Made by a program: the position numbers and the translations under genes. From assembly GCF_000768555.3 (NCBI RefSeq), contig NZ_KN293977.1:253601-317600 (forward strand): 64,000 bases of DNA, in the 5' to 3' direction. Source of the DNA: Roseovarius mucosus DSM 17069. GTDB lineage: Bacteria; Pseudomonadota; Alphaproteobacteria; Rhodobacterales; Rhodobacteraceae. The notes under the pieces were generated by a model. It did not search any database, had not been told where the DNA came from, and saw nothing but the letters and a program-made list of their open reading frames with translations. Of this stretch, positions 25,921 to 34,046 are shown one piece after another (within the stretch, counting starts at the first letter, position 1; every line of letters starts with the position of its first letter).

Positions 25921-26361
25921 ATGGTTTCTGTCAAGGGCTGCGAGTTCCCAACGGACCGTCATTACGACGTCGGTAACCATGTCTGGTATCTGCCGATGGC
26001 GGAGGGCCGGTTCCGGATCGGGCTGACGCAGGTCGCGGTAGCACTGGCATCCCGCCAGATCTTTGCTGTCACCCCCAAGCGTGTGGGGCGCCTGTTCGAG
26101 GCAGGACGTTCGGCGGCAACGATAGAAAGTAGCAAATGGGTGGGACCCATGAGGCTTGCTTTCGATGGAACCGTCGAGGCGGTGAACGATACGCTTGCCG
26201 AGCGCCCTGCAGTCCTCGCCGATGATCCTTACGGTACGGGATGGGTGATGGTCGCGAACAGTACGACGGAAGAGCCGCTTGCCGGGCTGGCAAGCGGTGA
26301 CGGGATCGCACAGGCCTATGGCGCCTGGATGGACGCCAATGATTTTCCGGGCTGTCAGTAG
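25921..26361 (+). CDS. GcvH-like lipoyl-carrier protein (LbpA-type)
   Basis: The 146-aa single-domain protein has a glycine-cleavage H fold. The region around Lys72 (ATIESSKWVGPMRLAFDGTVEAVN) corresponds to the lipoylation site E-S-x-K of GcvH and LbpA. The N-terminus (DRHYDVGNHVWYLPMAEGRFRIGLTQ) fits the H-protein start. There is no gcvT, gcvP or lpd nearby. The opposite-strand cluster encodes a complete alternative lipoate-assembly set, so this protein is its likely substrate. In sulfur-oxidising bacteria LbpA serves the sHdr complex; its user here is unknown. The start is supported by AGGAG 7 bases upstream. The 3' end overlaps the convergent DsrE-like gene by 7 bases. Confidence 0.82.
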   Translation: MVSVKGCEFPTDRHYDVGNHVWYLPMAEGRFRIGLTQVAVALASRQIFAVTPKRVGRLFEAGRSAATIESSKWVGPMRLAFDGTVEAVNDTLAERPAVLADDPYGTGWVMVANSTTEEPLAGLASGDGIAQAYGAWMDANDFPGCQ

Positions 26362-26738
26362 GTCAGCACACGGGCGTCCGTTTCCATGATCTCGGCCATG
26401 AAACTGGCTGTGCCAACAAGTCCCGAGCATTCGGGGATCATGTCGGTCTCGGTCATGTCATGCAACTCGAGATTGGCCGAACAGCACAGGAACCGCGCCC
26501 CAGCCTCATGTGCGTTGCGGATGAAGTCTAGTACAGTCTTGGGGCTGTCAGGCTTTATCCGCAAGGATTCCGCTACGCCTTTTTTCATCAGGGCACCTGC
26601 GGCGGCAGTGCAGATTACGTCGACATCGTAATCCATCGCGGCGGCGACGGCGGCATGATAGAGCGGCGCGCCCAGTTCGGGACCGTGGCGCGGATCAGTG
26701 TTGACCAGGAGCACGATCAGTCGTCGGCGGTCACTCAT
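26355..26738 (-). CDS. DsrE/DsrF-like small sulfur-relay protein
   Basis: The 127-aa protein has the DsrE fold: an initial strand (RRLIVLLVNTDP), a middle helix with VDVICTAAAGALMKKGVA, and FLCCSANLELHDM, which has adjacent cysteines in the region where DsrE-type carriers hold their active Cys. It is the last gene of the minus-strand operon and its start overlaps the ligase stop (ATGA). DsrE-like proteins hand over sulfur and accompany LbpA/sHdr systems. Here it could supply or remove sulfur for the LipS enzymes, an inference from position. It could instead be a non-enzymatic member of the family. Confidence 0.78.
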   Translation of the reverse strand: MSDRRRLIVLLVNTDPRHGPELGAPLYHAAVAAAMDYDVDVICTAAAGALMKKGVAESLRIKPDSPKTVLDFIRNAHEAGARFLCCSANLELHDMTETDMIPECSGLVGTASFMAEIMETDARVLTY

Positions 26739-27808
26739 GATCTGGCATCCTCAGAAATCGCCTCAGCGATGATGGCGGCAAAGGCCGGAACGGGAAGGGA
26801 CAGGGTGCCCGCTGGGTTGGCGGCAAAGAATGCATCGGTGGCGTTGGCAGCCTCGGCGGCAGGCAGTCCGCGCAGATGCGCTTCGAGATCAAGAATGATA
26901 CGCGGCGGCGCGACGAAGAAATCCCCCGTGACGAGTGCTTCGCGGATGCGGCGTCCACCGGGAGGACCTTCAAGTCGTAGATCGGCGCGCAGCGTGCCAC
27001 CGGGATGGGTGGCCTCCGCTGTGGCGACGTCTTCACCTGCGGGCTCTGGCTCGCCAAAGACGAAGGCGTCCGTGCCGATCTCGGCAGTTAGCTTCGCTTC
27101 GGTCAGGGTGCGTTCTTCGGTGTTTGGCGTGTCGGGCGTGGTGATGATCCCGAGATGGCGTTCAAGCCCTGTTCGCACGGCCTCCTGCACGGCGTCCACA
27201 GAAGGGGCCTCTCCCAAGAGGGCTTTGAGCGTCACCAGTCGGTCACCCACATCCGCCGCGCCGTGACGCGCCAGCTTGGCGGCCGGCACGTTCAGCAGAT
27301 CTCGCACGCGGGATGCATCCATGTCGATCAGAACCGTCCCCTGATAGACCATCGTGTCGCCCTGCCAGAACCCGCCTGTGCCCGAAAGCTTGCGCCCGTC
27401 CACCTCGATGTCATTGCGGGGCCGAAATTGCGCGTCGATTCCGAAAGCGTCCGACAGGCCACCCGCCACCGCGTCGCAGATGATACGTGCAATGCCGCCC
27501 AGATCGGTCTCGGGCAGGGTGCCGCGGCGAAACACCAGCTCCCACCCGACTTGACCCGGATCGAGATAGATCGCACCGCCGCCAGAGACCCGGCGAACAA
27601 GACCCACCCCCTCGGCACGACACCGGTCCACCTGAACCTCGCGCTGCATCGACTGGTGTAATCCGATCAGCACAGTAGGTGGAAAGCGCAGGAACCGCAG
27701 CGTATCGGGCACGCGCCCCGCCTCATGCAGTTCGGTGAGCGCGGCGTCATAGGCGATCTGGTGGCGGCCATCGGCCACCCCGCTGTCTATCAGGCGAAAG
27801 GGTGTCAT
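26735..27808 (-). CDS. Lipoate-protein ligase, sLpl(AB)-type
   Basis: The protein is 357 aa from ATG 27808. The BPL/LplA catalytic domain has the RRVSGGGAIYLDPGQ motif (conserved RR-SGGGAV-H-D region) and the conserved lysine in VDGRKLSGTGGF. A second C-terminal domain (about residues 240-350) corresponds to the accessory LplB-like part fused in sLpl(AB). It would attach octanoate or lipoate to the GcvH-like protein using ATP. The start overlaps lipS1 (ATGA) and the stop overlaps the DsrE-like gene, giving a tight operon. Assignment to the sHdr-associated branch rests on context with LipS1/LipS2. Confidence 0.82.
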   Translation of the reverse strand: MTPFRLIDSGVADGRHQIAYDAALTELHEAGRVPDTLRFLRFPPTVLIGLHQSMQREVQVDRCRAEGVGLVRRVSGGGAIYLDPGQVGWELVFRRGTLPETDLGGIARIICDAVAGGLSDAFGIDAQFRPRNDIEVDGRKLSGTGGFWQGDTMVYQGTVLIDMDASRVRDLLNVPAAKLARHGAADVGDRLVTLKALLGEAPSVDAVQEAVRTGLERHLGIITTPDTPNTEERTLTEAKLTAEIGTDAFVFGEPEPAGEDVATAEATHPGGTLRADLRLEGPPGGRRIREALVTGDFFVAPPRIILDLEAHLRGLPAAEAANATDAFFAANPAGTLSLPVPAFAAIIAEAISEDARS

Positions 27809-29067
27809 GGCTCTTCCCACGGGAAAGCGAGGCCGGGATCGTGGCCCTCGAGTTGGGCGCGGATGCGCGCGGTATCATGCGGAGCGGGGGGAAACGGATA
27901 AGAAGCGATGTCGCGCGGCGGGCTGTCCCCGTAGGGCCGGTCGCAGGCCGAGATGTCGGCGCGTTCCTTGCCCGGACAGCCCGAAGTGCGAAAGGCCGTG
28001 CCTTCGGCGATGATCGCGTCAATCTCTGCGTGGCGCAGGCCGAAATCGGCAACGCGCCCTTCGGTGTCAAAGCGCATGTGTCGCAGGCGCAGGCCTCGAA
28101 ATTCGATTAGGTAGCGCGCCAGTTGCACGCGCCGCCATTGCGGGCGCGGGGTGGCGGGCAAATGATCCATGAGCGAGCCGCGTTCCGGGTAGAAGCAGAA
28201 CATGTGACTGGAGCCGCCCATCTCGACCAGGCGCTCGACCAGCCCAAGAGCTTCGAACTCAGTTTCGCCCATGCCAATGATGATATGCGCGCCGAACCGC
28301 CCGCGGCCGAAAATCTCGGCGGCATCCATCAGCCGTGCCCAGTAACCGGCCCAGCTGTGGGGCGAGGCCACGCCGCGCCCGCGCGTGGCGTCGAAGATCG
28401 CAGGTGTTGCAGCGTCGAGAGCGACAGTAAAGGTCTCGGCTCCGAGGGCGTCCAGCGTCACGACATCATCCCGGGTCATCGTGGTCGGGTTTGACAGGAT
28501 CGAAACCGGCACATGCGATTGCGGGATGCGGTCGGTCCAGGCCTTGAGCACGGCAAAGGTGTCGGCCTCGGAGCGCGGATGGGTGATCATCGAAATGCAC
28601 ATCCGGTGAAACGGCGTGTCGGGGTCGCCCGACACCCGCTCGATCAGGTCGGCCACTGGCAGCGAGGGCCAGTCCACCCGAATGAAATTGCGGTCGGCAT
28701 AGTCCGATGCCGCCTCGCGGTGCCGCGCAAGGCCGCAATAGGCGCAATTGGCGCGGCAGCCTTCGGGATAGGTCAGCAGCAGGTTCAGGCATCGCGTGCA
28801 GGAACAGCCGAAGAGCGATCCGGGGGCCAGCCCCAGGGTGATCGCCGCCGCGGTCGAGACCTGAACGTAGTCGGGCGACCGCATCAGCGGCGCGACCGGG
28901 CTCGAGCGGGGCAGATGCAGCGCGCCGGGCCTTTGTGCCGCATCGCGCACCGGCGCGCCCATGCGCCGGTCGCCCGGCACTTTGGGGGCAGCGCGAGGGC
29001 GCATCGCCTCGGGGCGGTTCCAATCGCCCGCGCCGGGGCGGGCCGCAGGCTCGGTGCCGCAGACCAT
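27805..29067 (-). CDS. lipS1: Radical SAM lipoate synthase component, LipS1-like
   Basis: The protein is 420 aa. A cysteine group FGCSCTRC precedes the radical SAM motif C-x3-C-x2-C (GCRANCAYC). A C-terminal motif SGCPGKERADISACDRPYGDS supplies further cysteines. Two cysteine sets around a radical SAM barrel fit an enzyme with an auxiliary Fe-S cluster that can be sacrificed as a sulfur donor, as in lipoyl synthesis. In the archaeal and bacterial LipS1/LipS2 pathway the two proteins share the two sulfur insertions. The first about 60 residues are low in similarity and the true start may be internal. The frame overlaps lipS2 and the ligase gene. Confidence 0.8.
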   Translation of the reverse strand: MVCGTEPAARPGAGDWNRPEAMRPRAAPKVPGDRRMGAPVRDAAQRPGALHLPRSSPVAPLMRSPDYVQVSTAAAITLGLAPGSLFGCSCTRCLNLLLTYPEGCRANCAYCGLARHREAASDYADRNFIRVDWPSLPVADLIERVSGDPDTPFHRMCISMITHPRSEADTFAVLKAWTDRIPQSHVPVSILSNPTTMTRDDVVTLDALGAETFTVALDAATPAIFDATRGRGVASPHSWAGYWARLMDAAEIFGRGRFGAHIIIGMGETEFEALGLVERLVEMGGSSHMFCFYPERGSLMDHLPATPRPQWRRVQLARYLIEFRGLRLRHMRFDTEGRVADFGLRHAEIDAIIAEGTAFRTSGCPGKERADISACDRPYGDSPPRDIASYPFPPAPHDTARIRAQLEGHDPGLAFPWEEP

Positions 29068-30071
29068 CAGGCGGCGGCCCGACGCAGGGCACCAAGCGCG
29101 CAGCAGGTCGGATCGGGATGTATCGGACGACCGATCGCGCGGGCGAGCGTGATCGCCCCGTCCGAGGGAAAGGCGATGGCGTCAAGACCGGCCATCACCG
29201 CATAGGCATCCATCCTGCGCCGTGCGGCTCCATGCGGGCGGGCGCAGCCCAAAGTGACCGGCAGGTCGAGGGCCGCCTGCCGCGCCTCGAACAGGAACCG
29301 CCCAACCGCATCCGTATCGGGAGTGACAAAGCGACGGTCCTGCCCTGGCTGCGGCATCACCACCACCAGCACCAGCGCCGAGATGGGGTACCTGAGGCAA
29401 ATCTCCAATGCCTGGTATTCGCCGAGGATCGCACCGAAATGCAGGCCGATGACGATGTGCGGGGCGACTCGCAACCCGGCCGCGCAAAGCGCCGCGAGTG
29501 AGGCCTCGAAATCCGCCACGGGCCGGTCGAGATTGTAGACCTCGCGAACAGTTTTCTCGGCCCCGATGATGTCGATCATCGCCAGATCGACTCCGGCTCC
29601 GGCCATTGCCTCGGCCCGTGGTGCGTCGATCAGACCGGTGTGTACGGCGATTTCAATGTCTGTCAGGTCGCGCTTGAGCCGCTCGACGGCGGGCCAGTAG
29701 CGCGCATAGGGTATCTCGTTGCGCCGGTTCGAGCCGCCCGAGAGTAGAAATCCACGCAGGTGTCGCGTGTCGGCGATGCGCCGAACCTCGCGCTCCAGCA
29801 TCTCGGGTGAAGTAGCTGGGATCATCGGACGGAGCACCTCAGCGCGGCAATGCGCGCAATCAAGCGCACAGGCCGGGCCGGTGATCGAAAACGTGGGAAA
29901 GGCCGCGCGCCCGCAGCCGGGCAGATCGTCGCTGTCATAGCTCAGAAACGACGGTGCCGCACCGGCGAGTGTGCGCGGAGAGAAGGCATACTGCATGTCC
30001 GAGAGGAGTCCAGGGTCGAAGACTAGCCCGTCAAATGCCTCGATTCGGGCGATATGATCTTGCCATTCCAT
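29067..30071 (-). CDS. lipS2: Radical SAM lipoate synthase component, LipS2-like
   Basis: The protein is about 334 aa. The radical SAM motif is ACALDCAHC (C-x3-C-x2-C), preceded by FPTFSITG and followed by SGGSNRRNEIP, the region that binds S-adenosylmethionine. It is the first gene of the operon lipS2-lipS1-sLpl-dsrE. The ATG at 30071 is preferred over the upstream TTG (30101); neither has a strong Shine-Dalgarno sequence. Together with LipS1 it would insert sulfur into octanoyl-protein. It is divergent from the PhnD-type binding-protein gene. Confidence 0.8.
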   Translation of the reverse strand: MEWQDHIARIEAFDGLVFDPGLLSDMQYAFSPRTLAGAAPSFLSYDSDDLPGCGRAAFPTFSITGPACALDCAHCRAEVLRPMIPATSPEMLEREVRRIADTRHLRGFLLSGGSNRRNEIPYARYWPAVERLKRDLTDIEIAVHTGLIDAPRAEAMAGAGVDLAMIDIIGAEKTVREVYNLDRPVADFEASLAALCAAGLRVAPHIVIGLHFGAILGEYQALEICLRYPISALVLVVVMPQPGQDRRFVTPDTDAVGRFLFEARQAALDLPVTLGCARPHGAARRRMDAYAVMAGLDAIAFPSDGAITLARAIGRPIHPDPTCCALGALRRAAA

Positions 30072-30230
30072 GATCAGGAAATAGCAGCGCCCCACGGGCA
30101 ACTCAACTTTTCTGGACAGCGCCGCCGAACCGGTTAAGATAACAAAGTCGACGAGCCGATGCGCCGTGTGCGCTCCGCCCCATCATCAGGATGGCTTCCG
30201 TGCCTCAAAGGTTATCGGAAGAACGGGCAG

Positions 30231-30244
30231 GGGACTTAAGTCCC
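30231..30244. promoter_or_regulatory. 14-bp perfect palindrome upstream of the ABC importer operon
   Basis: GGGACTTAAGTCCC is a perfect 14-bp palindrome 59 bases before the ATG at 30304, in the divergent region between lipS2 and the binding-protein gene. It could be an operator for either side, or a small hairpin in the importer's leader. Confidence 0.4.
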
Positions 30245-30303
30245 GGACTCCTTGTCGCCCAGATCAACCTCAAAAGAATGATCTTCACGCAAGGGAGGAA
30301 GAC

Positions 30304-31164
30304 ATGCGTGCCATGAAACGGATCGGTGCAGTGTGCGCCGCAATGATGCTGGCTGCGACAGCCAGCGCCCAGACTTTGTATTTTTCTGCCATTCCAGACG
30401 AGGACGAGACCGCGCTGATGACGCGGTTTTCCAAGGTGGCGGATTATCTGGAGCAGGAGTTGGGGGTCGAGGTGGAATTCGTGCCGGTCAAGAGCTATCC
30501 GGCTGCGGTGACCGCGTTCCGTAACGATCAGGTGCAGCTTGCGTGGTTCGGCGGGTTGTCGGGCGTGCAGGCACGGCAATTGGTGCCGGGGGCGCGGGCG
30601 ATCGCGCAGGGGTCCGAGGACCCGACCTTCATCACCTATTTCATCGCCCACAAGGACACCGGATTGGTACCGGATGAGGCGTTTCCGATGGCCGCCGAGG
30701 GGATGAGCTTTACCTTCGGGGCCAAAACTTCGACGTCAGGCCGATTGATGCCAGAGTTCAACATCCGGGAGAACACCGGCAAGGCGCCAGAGGATTTCTT
30801 TGGTCGTGTCGGGTATTCGGGCGATCACAGCCAGACCCTGCGGTTGGTAGCCTCTGGGGCTTGGCAATTGGGTGCGCTCAATTACGCTGTCTACGACAAG
30901 GCGCTGGCCGAGGGTGCCCCCGAGACCGAGAGCGCCAGGGTGATTTGGCAAACGCCGCCCTATCCCGATTACAACTGGACGATCCGGGGCGATGTCGATG
31001 CACGCTTTGGCGAAGGGTTCGCGGACCGGGTGCAGGCGGCACTGGTGGGTATGACCGATCCCGACCTGCTGGCGAGTTTCCCGCGCGAGGCTTTCATTCC
31101 GGCGCAGAACTCCGACTTCGAGCCGATCGCCGAGACCGCGCGCGCACTGGGCCTGCTGGAGTGA
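30304..31164 (+). CDS. PhnD-type periplasmic substrate-binding protein (putative selenate/phosphonate-like ABC importer)
   Basis: The protein is 286 aa with signal peptide MRAMKRIGAVCAAMMLAATASA, cleaved before QTLYF. The mature protein has PhnD-family marks: FSAIPDEDETALMTRFSKVADYLE, KSYPAAVTAFRNDQVQLAWFGG and the SGRLMPEFN binding loop. This sub-branch is commonly labelled a putative selenate ABC transporter component in databases; the real ligand is not established by sequence. GGGAGG lies 6 bases before the ATG at 30304, which sets the start. The ATPase gene overlaps its stop. Its place beside the lipoate-sulfur genes makes a sulfur or selenium oxyanion or an organic sulfur compound worth considering. 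Confidence 0.82.
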   Translation: MRAMKRIGAVCAAMMLAATASAQTLYFSAIPDEDETALMTRFSKVADYLEQELGVEVEFVPVKSYPAAVTAFRNDQVQLAWFGGLSGVQARQLVPGARAIAQGSEDPTFITYFIAHKDTGLVPDEAFPMAAEGMSFTFGAKTSTSGRLMPEFNIRENTGKAPEDFFGRVGYSGDHSQTLRLVASGAWQLGALNYAVYDKALAEGAPETESARVIWQTPPYPDYNWTIRGDVDARFGEGFADRVQAALVGMTDPDLLASFPREAFIPAQNSDFEPIAETARALGLLE

Positions 31165-31823
31165 ACCGGGTGCTGTTGGACCGGCAATCGCTGGGCTATG
31201 GGGCCGCGCCGGTCCTTACGGGGGTGAGCTTTGCGCTCGCCCCCGGTGAGCGTGTGGCGCTCTTGGGTTGTAGCGGTGCGGGAAAAACAACGCTTTTGGG
31301 CGCGCTCTACGATGCTCTTCTGGCCGAGGGCAACCGGGTGGCACTTGTGCCGCAAGAGCAGGGATTGGTGCCGCAACTGAGTGTGTTGCGCAACGCTCTG
31401 ATGGGGCGGCTCGACGATCATGGGGCGCTTTACAACCTGACCAACCTTGTGCGCCCGCGCGCGAAGGATCGCGCCGGGGTGGGCGAGGTTCTGAGCACCT
31501 TGGGGCTATCTCCGCAAATGGATCGCACGGTCGAGGGGCTGTCGGGCGGTCAGAAACAACGCGTCGCGCTTGCGCGGGCGCTTTGGCGGGGCGGCGATGT
31601 CCTGCTGGGGGACGAGCCGGTCTCGGCGCTGGACGAGACCCAAGGTTCCGAGATTCTGAACCATATCGCCGCACGGTTCGACCGTGTGGTGCTGGCACTG
31701 CACGATGTCGATCAGGCGCTTGGGTTTGCGACGCGCGTGGTCGGCCTCAAGGATGGGCGCGTGGTCATGGACGCCGCCCCCGCCGAGATTGCGCGCGCGC
31801 GGATCGAGGCCCTTTATGCCTGA
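31161..31823 (+). CDS. ABC transporter ATP-binding protein (PhnC-like)
   Basis: The protein is 220 aa from a GTG start that overlaps the binding-protein stop. Walker A is LGCSGAGKTT, the signature is LSGGQKQRVALARAL, Walker B is VLLGDEP, and the H-loop is LALHDVD. The segment RNALMGRLDDHGALYNLTN resembles PhnC. It energises the importer from the cytoplasmic face. Its end overlaps the permease start by 8 bases. Confidence 0.92.
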   Translation: MNRVLLDRQSLGYGAAPVLTGVSFALAPGERVALLGCSGAGKTTLLGALYDALLAEGNRVALVPQEQGLVPQLSVLRNALMGRLDDHGALYNLTNLVRPRAKDRAGVGEVLSTLGLSPQMDRTVEGLSGGQKQRVALARALWRGGDVLLGDEPVSALDETQGSEILNHIAARFDRVVLALHDVDQALGFATRVVGLKDGRVVMDAAPAEIARARIEALYA

Positions 31824-33327
31824 GCGCCTGAGCCGCCTGCAGGTCACGGCAGGACTGTTTGTTCTGGCGCTGTTGGTGCTCCCCTTCGCCGATCTCACGC
31901 TGGCGGGGCACGATCCGCGCGGCGTGCTCTGGCGCATGGTGCAAGGGTTTCTTGCCCCTGATTTCACAGCGGTAGAGCATATCGGCCGTGCCCTAGTGCT
32001 GACAGTGATGTTCGCGGTGGCCGGGGTTGCGGCGGGCGGTGTCGCGGGGCTGATCATGGCGCCTTTCTACGATCATCCTTGGCTGCGCGCCTTTTGCATC
32101 GCGTTGCGATCGGTGCACGAACTTTTCTGGGCGCTATTGCTGTTGCAGGTGTTGGGCGTCAGTGCGCTGACCGGCGTTCTGGCCATCGCGCTGCCCTATG
32201 CCGGTATCTTCGCCAAGGTGTTCGCCGAGCATCTCGAGGAGGCTGATCAGCGCCCCTCCCGCGCCTTGCCAAGGGGGACGGACGGGCTGTCGCGGTTCCT
32301 TTATGCCCGTGCGCCGCTGGCGCTGGCGCCGATGCGAATCTATGCGCTCTACCGGCTCGAATGTGGGTTGCGGTCCTCGGCCGTGCTGGGGTTCATCGGC
32401 TTGCCGACCCTGGGCTTCCAACTCGACAGTTTTTTTCGTCAGGGCGAGTATGACGCGGCCTCGGCGATCATGATCCTCTATGTGGCGCTGATTGCGTCCA
32501 TTCGGCTCTGGATGCGCTGGCGGCTGGTGCCGGTCTGGATCTTGGCTGCGGTGGTGGTGCTGACGACGTTGCAAAGCCCACCGATGGGGCAGGGCGCGCT
32601 TTGGCGTTTTCTGAGTGAAGACATCGTGCCCGCACCGTTGCGCGATGGCTGGGACGGCGCAGCACTGGCCGAGTGGCTGGGGCACATCCTCTCAGCCGAG
32701 GCGCTGCCGGGCCTCATCGCCACCTTGATTTGCGCGCAGATTGCACTGGTGCTGACCGGCGCCGTCGCGTTCTTCAGCTTCGGCTTGATCGTGCCACGGG
32801 TGAGCGGGCGCTTCGGTGCGGTTGCGGGCCATTTTATGCTGGTGGTCTTGCGATCTTTTCCCGAATACATGCTGGCTTATCTCTTCGTGCAGGTCTTCGG
32901 CCCTTCTATGCTGCCCGCAATCCTTGCCTTGTCGTTGCACAACGGCGCGATCATCGGTCATCTGCTGGGGCGGCAGGCCGAGGCGCTTTGCCCCGAGTTG
33001 CGTGCGGATGCGCCGCGTGGTGTCACGCTCTGGGCATGGGAACTGATGCCGCGGCTATACGGTTCGTTTCTGGCACTTTGCCTTTATCGCTGGGAGATCA
33101 TCTTGAGGGAAACGGCGGTCATGGGTCTGCTCGGAGTGATGACGCTGGGGTTTTACATCGACAGTGCCATGGCCGAGTTGCGGCTCGACCGGGCGATCAT
33201 CCTCCTTATCATTGCCGGAGGGCTGACGGCAGCGATCGATTCGATGTCGCGTGCAATTCGGCGACGTCTCGGGACGGGTGCGCTGCGGCGGATGCCGCAA
33301 GAGACCTTGCTTGGAGAGCGCGCATGA
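31816..33327 (+). CDS. Fused double permease of the PhnD-type ABC importer
   Basis: The protein is 503 aa, twice the length of a normal PhnE permease. Two binding-protein-dependent transport domains lie in tandem, each ending in a similar segment: ECGLRSSAVLGFIGLPTLGF (about residues 180-200) and EIILRETAVMGLLGVMTLGF (about 430-450), the EAA-loop region. About 12 membrane segments are expected. One polypeptide can therefore form the whole channel. The start at 31816 overlaps the ATPase gene. The product is the last recognisable gene before an empty stretch. Confidence 0.88.
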   Translation: MPERLSRLQVTAGLFVLALLVLPFADLTLAGHDPRGVLWRMVQGFLAPDFTAVEHIGRALVLTVMFAVAGVAAGGVAGLIMAPFYDHPWLRAFCIALRSVHELFWALLLLQVLGVSALTGVLAIALPYAGIFAKVFAEHLEEADQRPSRALPRGTDGLSRFLYARAPLALAPMRIYALYRLECGLRSSAVLGFIGLPTLGFQLDSFFRQGEYDAASAIMILYVALIASIRLWMRWRLVPVWILAAVVVLTTLQSPPMGQGALWRFLSEDIVPAPLRDGWDGAALAEWLGHILSAEALPGLIATLICAQIALVLTGAVAFFSFGLIVPRVSGRFGAVAGHFMLVVLRSFPEYMLAYLFVQVFGPSMLPAILALSLHNGAIIGHLLGRQAEALCPELRADAPRGVTLWAWELMPRLYGSFLALCLYRWEIILRETAVMGLLGVMTLGFYIDSAMAELRLDRAIILLIIAGGLTAAIDSMSRAIRRRLGTGALRRMPQETLLGERA

Positions 33328-34046
33328 CCTTTGGTCCGAAACGAACAACGGCGGATTTTCTGGTTTTGCATCCGTAGTGCCTTTGATTTCAAAGGGTAAA
33401 TCAGATCACACGATGCGGATGCTTGCACGCAGCCGATGGCGCCCTTGCGGGGACCGGGATCGCCACAAGGCGGTTTAAAGGTGCCGTAGAGACGTTTGCC
33501 CCTGAAGGGCGACCGGGATACCAATTTCATCGAGCGCGATGGCGATGGTACGACGGTCAATCGCTGGCTTTCAACCGGCTTTCATGCCGCTGTGCGACCT
33601 AGACTGAAACCGGCTGGCTGACTTGGAAATCAGGGCGCGGTCTGGGCCTTATTCTGGTCGATAACCAAGCGCGTACTTGACACGTCCCCATCATTCAAGT
33701 CACCGAACGTGGAGAGACAACGGCCATGTCAAAACCTCCTGAATTAGAGACAGCGCGACAGTCGCTTTCAGGATGGAGAGCCTGTGTGACGTTTCAGGCC
33801 CGGAGCAGCTGGAGGATGCGGGAGTTGAGGCAGTAGAACACCGTCAAGTGTCGTTACCCCGCAAACAGGCCGCTTGGATGAGCCTGGGAATGGCCGTTTC
33901 TTTTGGTTGTGCGAATCGGTGCGAAAGACTACTCTAGATTGATAATTTTTCGGCAACTTCCGGTTTTTTTGGGGGGTAACTGCGCTTTCACAATGAAGAC
34001 TTTCCCGTAAATACGTGAATTTTGCAGTCCCCTGCCATTTGCAGGC
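33328..34046. other. Gene-poor stretch before the secreted-protein operon
   Basis: About 720 bases without a convincing gene on either strand. Short frames exist but have no Shine-Dalgarno sequence or family likeness. The first about 500 bases look like eroded coding DNA of unknown origin. From about 33930 the sequence turns AT-rich and probably holds the promoter of the downstream operon. A small hairpin (CCTGC/GCAGG, around 34032-34045) sits just before the first ATG of that operon. Confidence 0.5.

Noticed and set aside
26355-30071. Assignment of the two radical SAM genes to biotin (BioB) or canonical LipA
   Set aside because: The paired genes, the extra cysteine sets, the fused ligase, the DsrE-like protein and the GcvH-like carrier fit LipS1/LipS2 better than either single-gene family.
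30140-30303. A riboswitch-like leader before the PhnD-type gene
   Set aside because: Only a short palindrome is clear; no conserved core of known riboswitch classes was recognised.
33328-34046. A possible IS remnant between the ABC importer and the secreted-protein operon
   Set aside because: No transposase motif or terminal inverted repeat could be recognised in any frame; left as unassigned.
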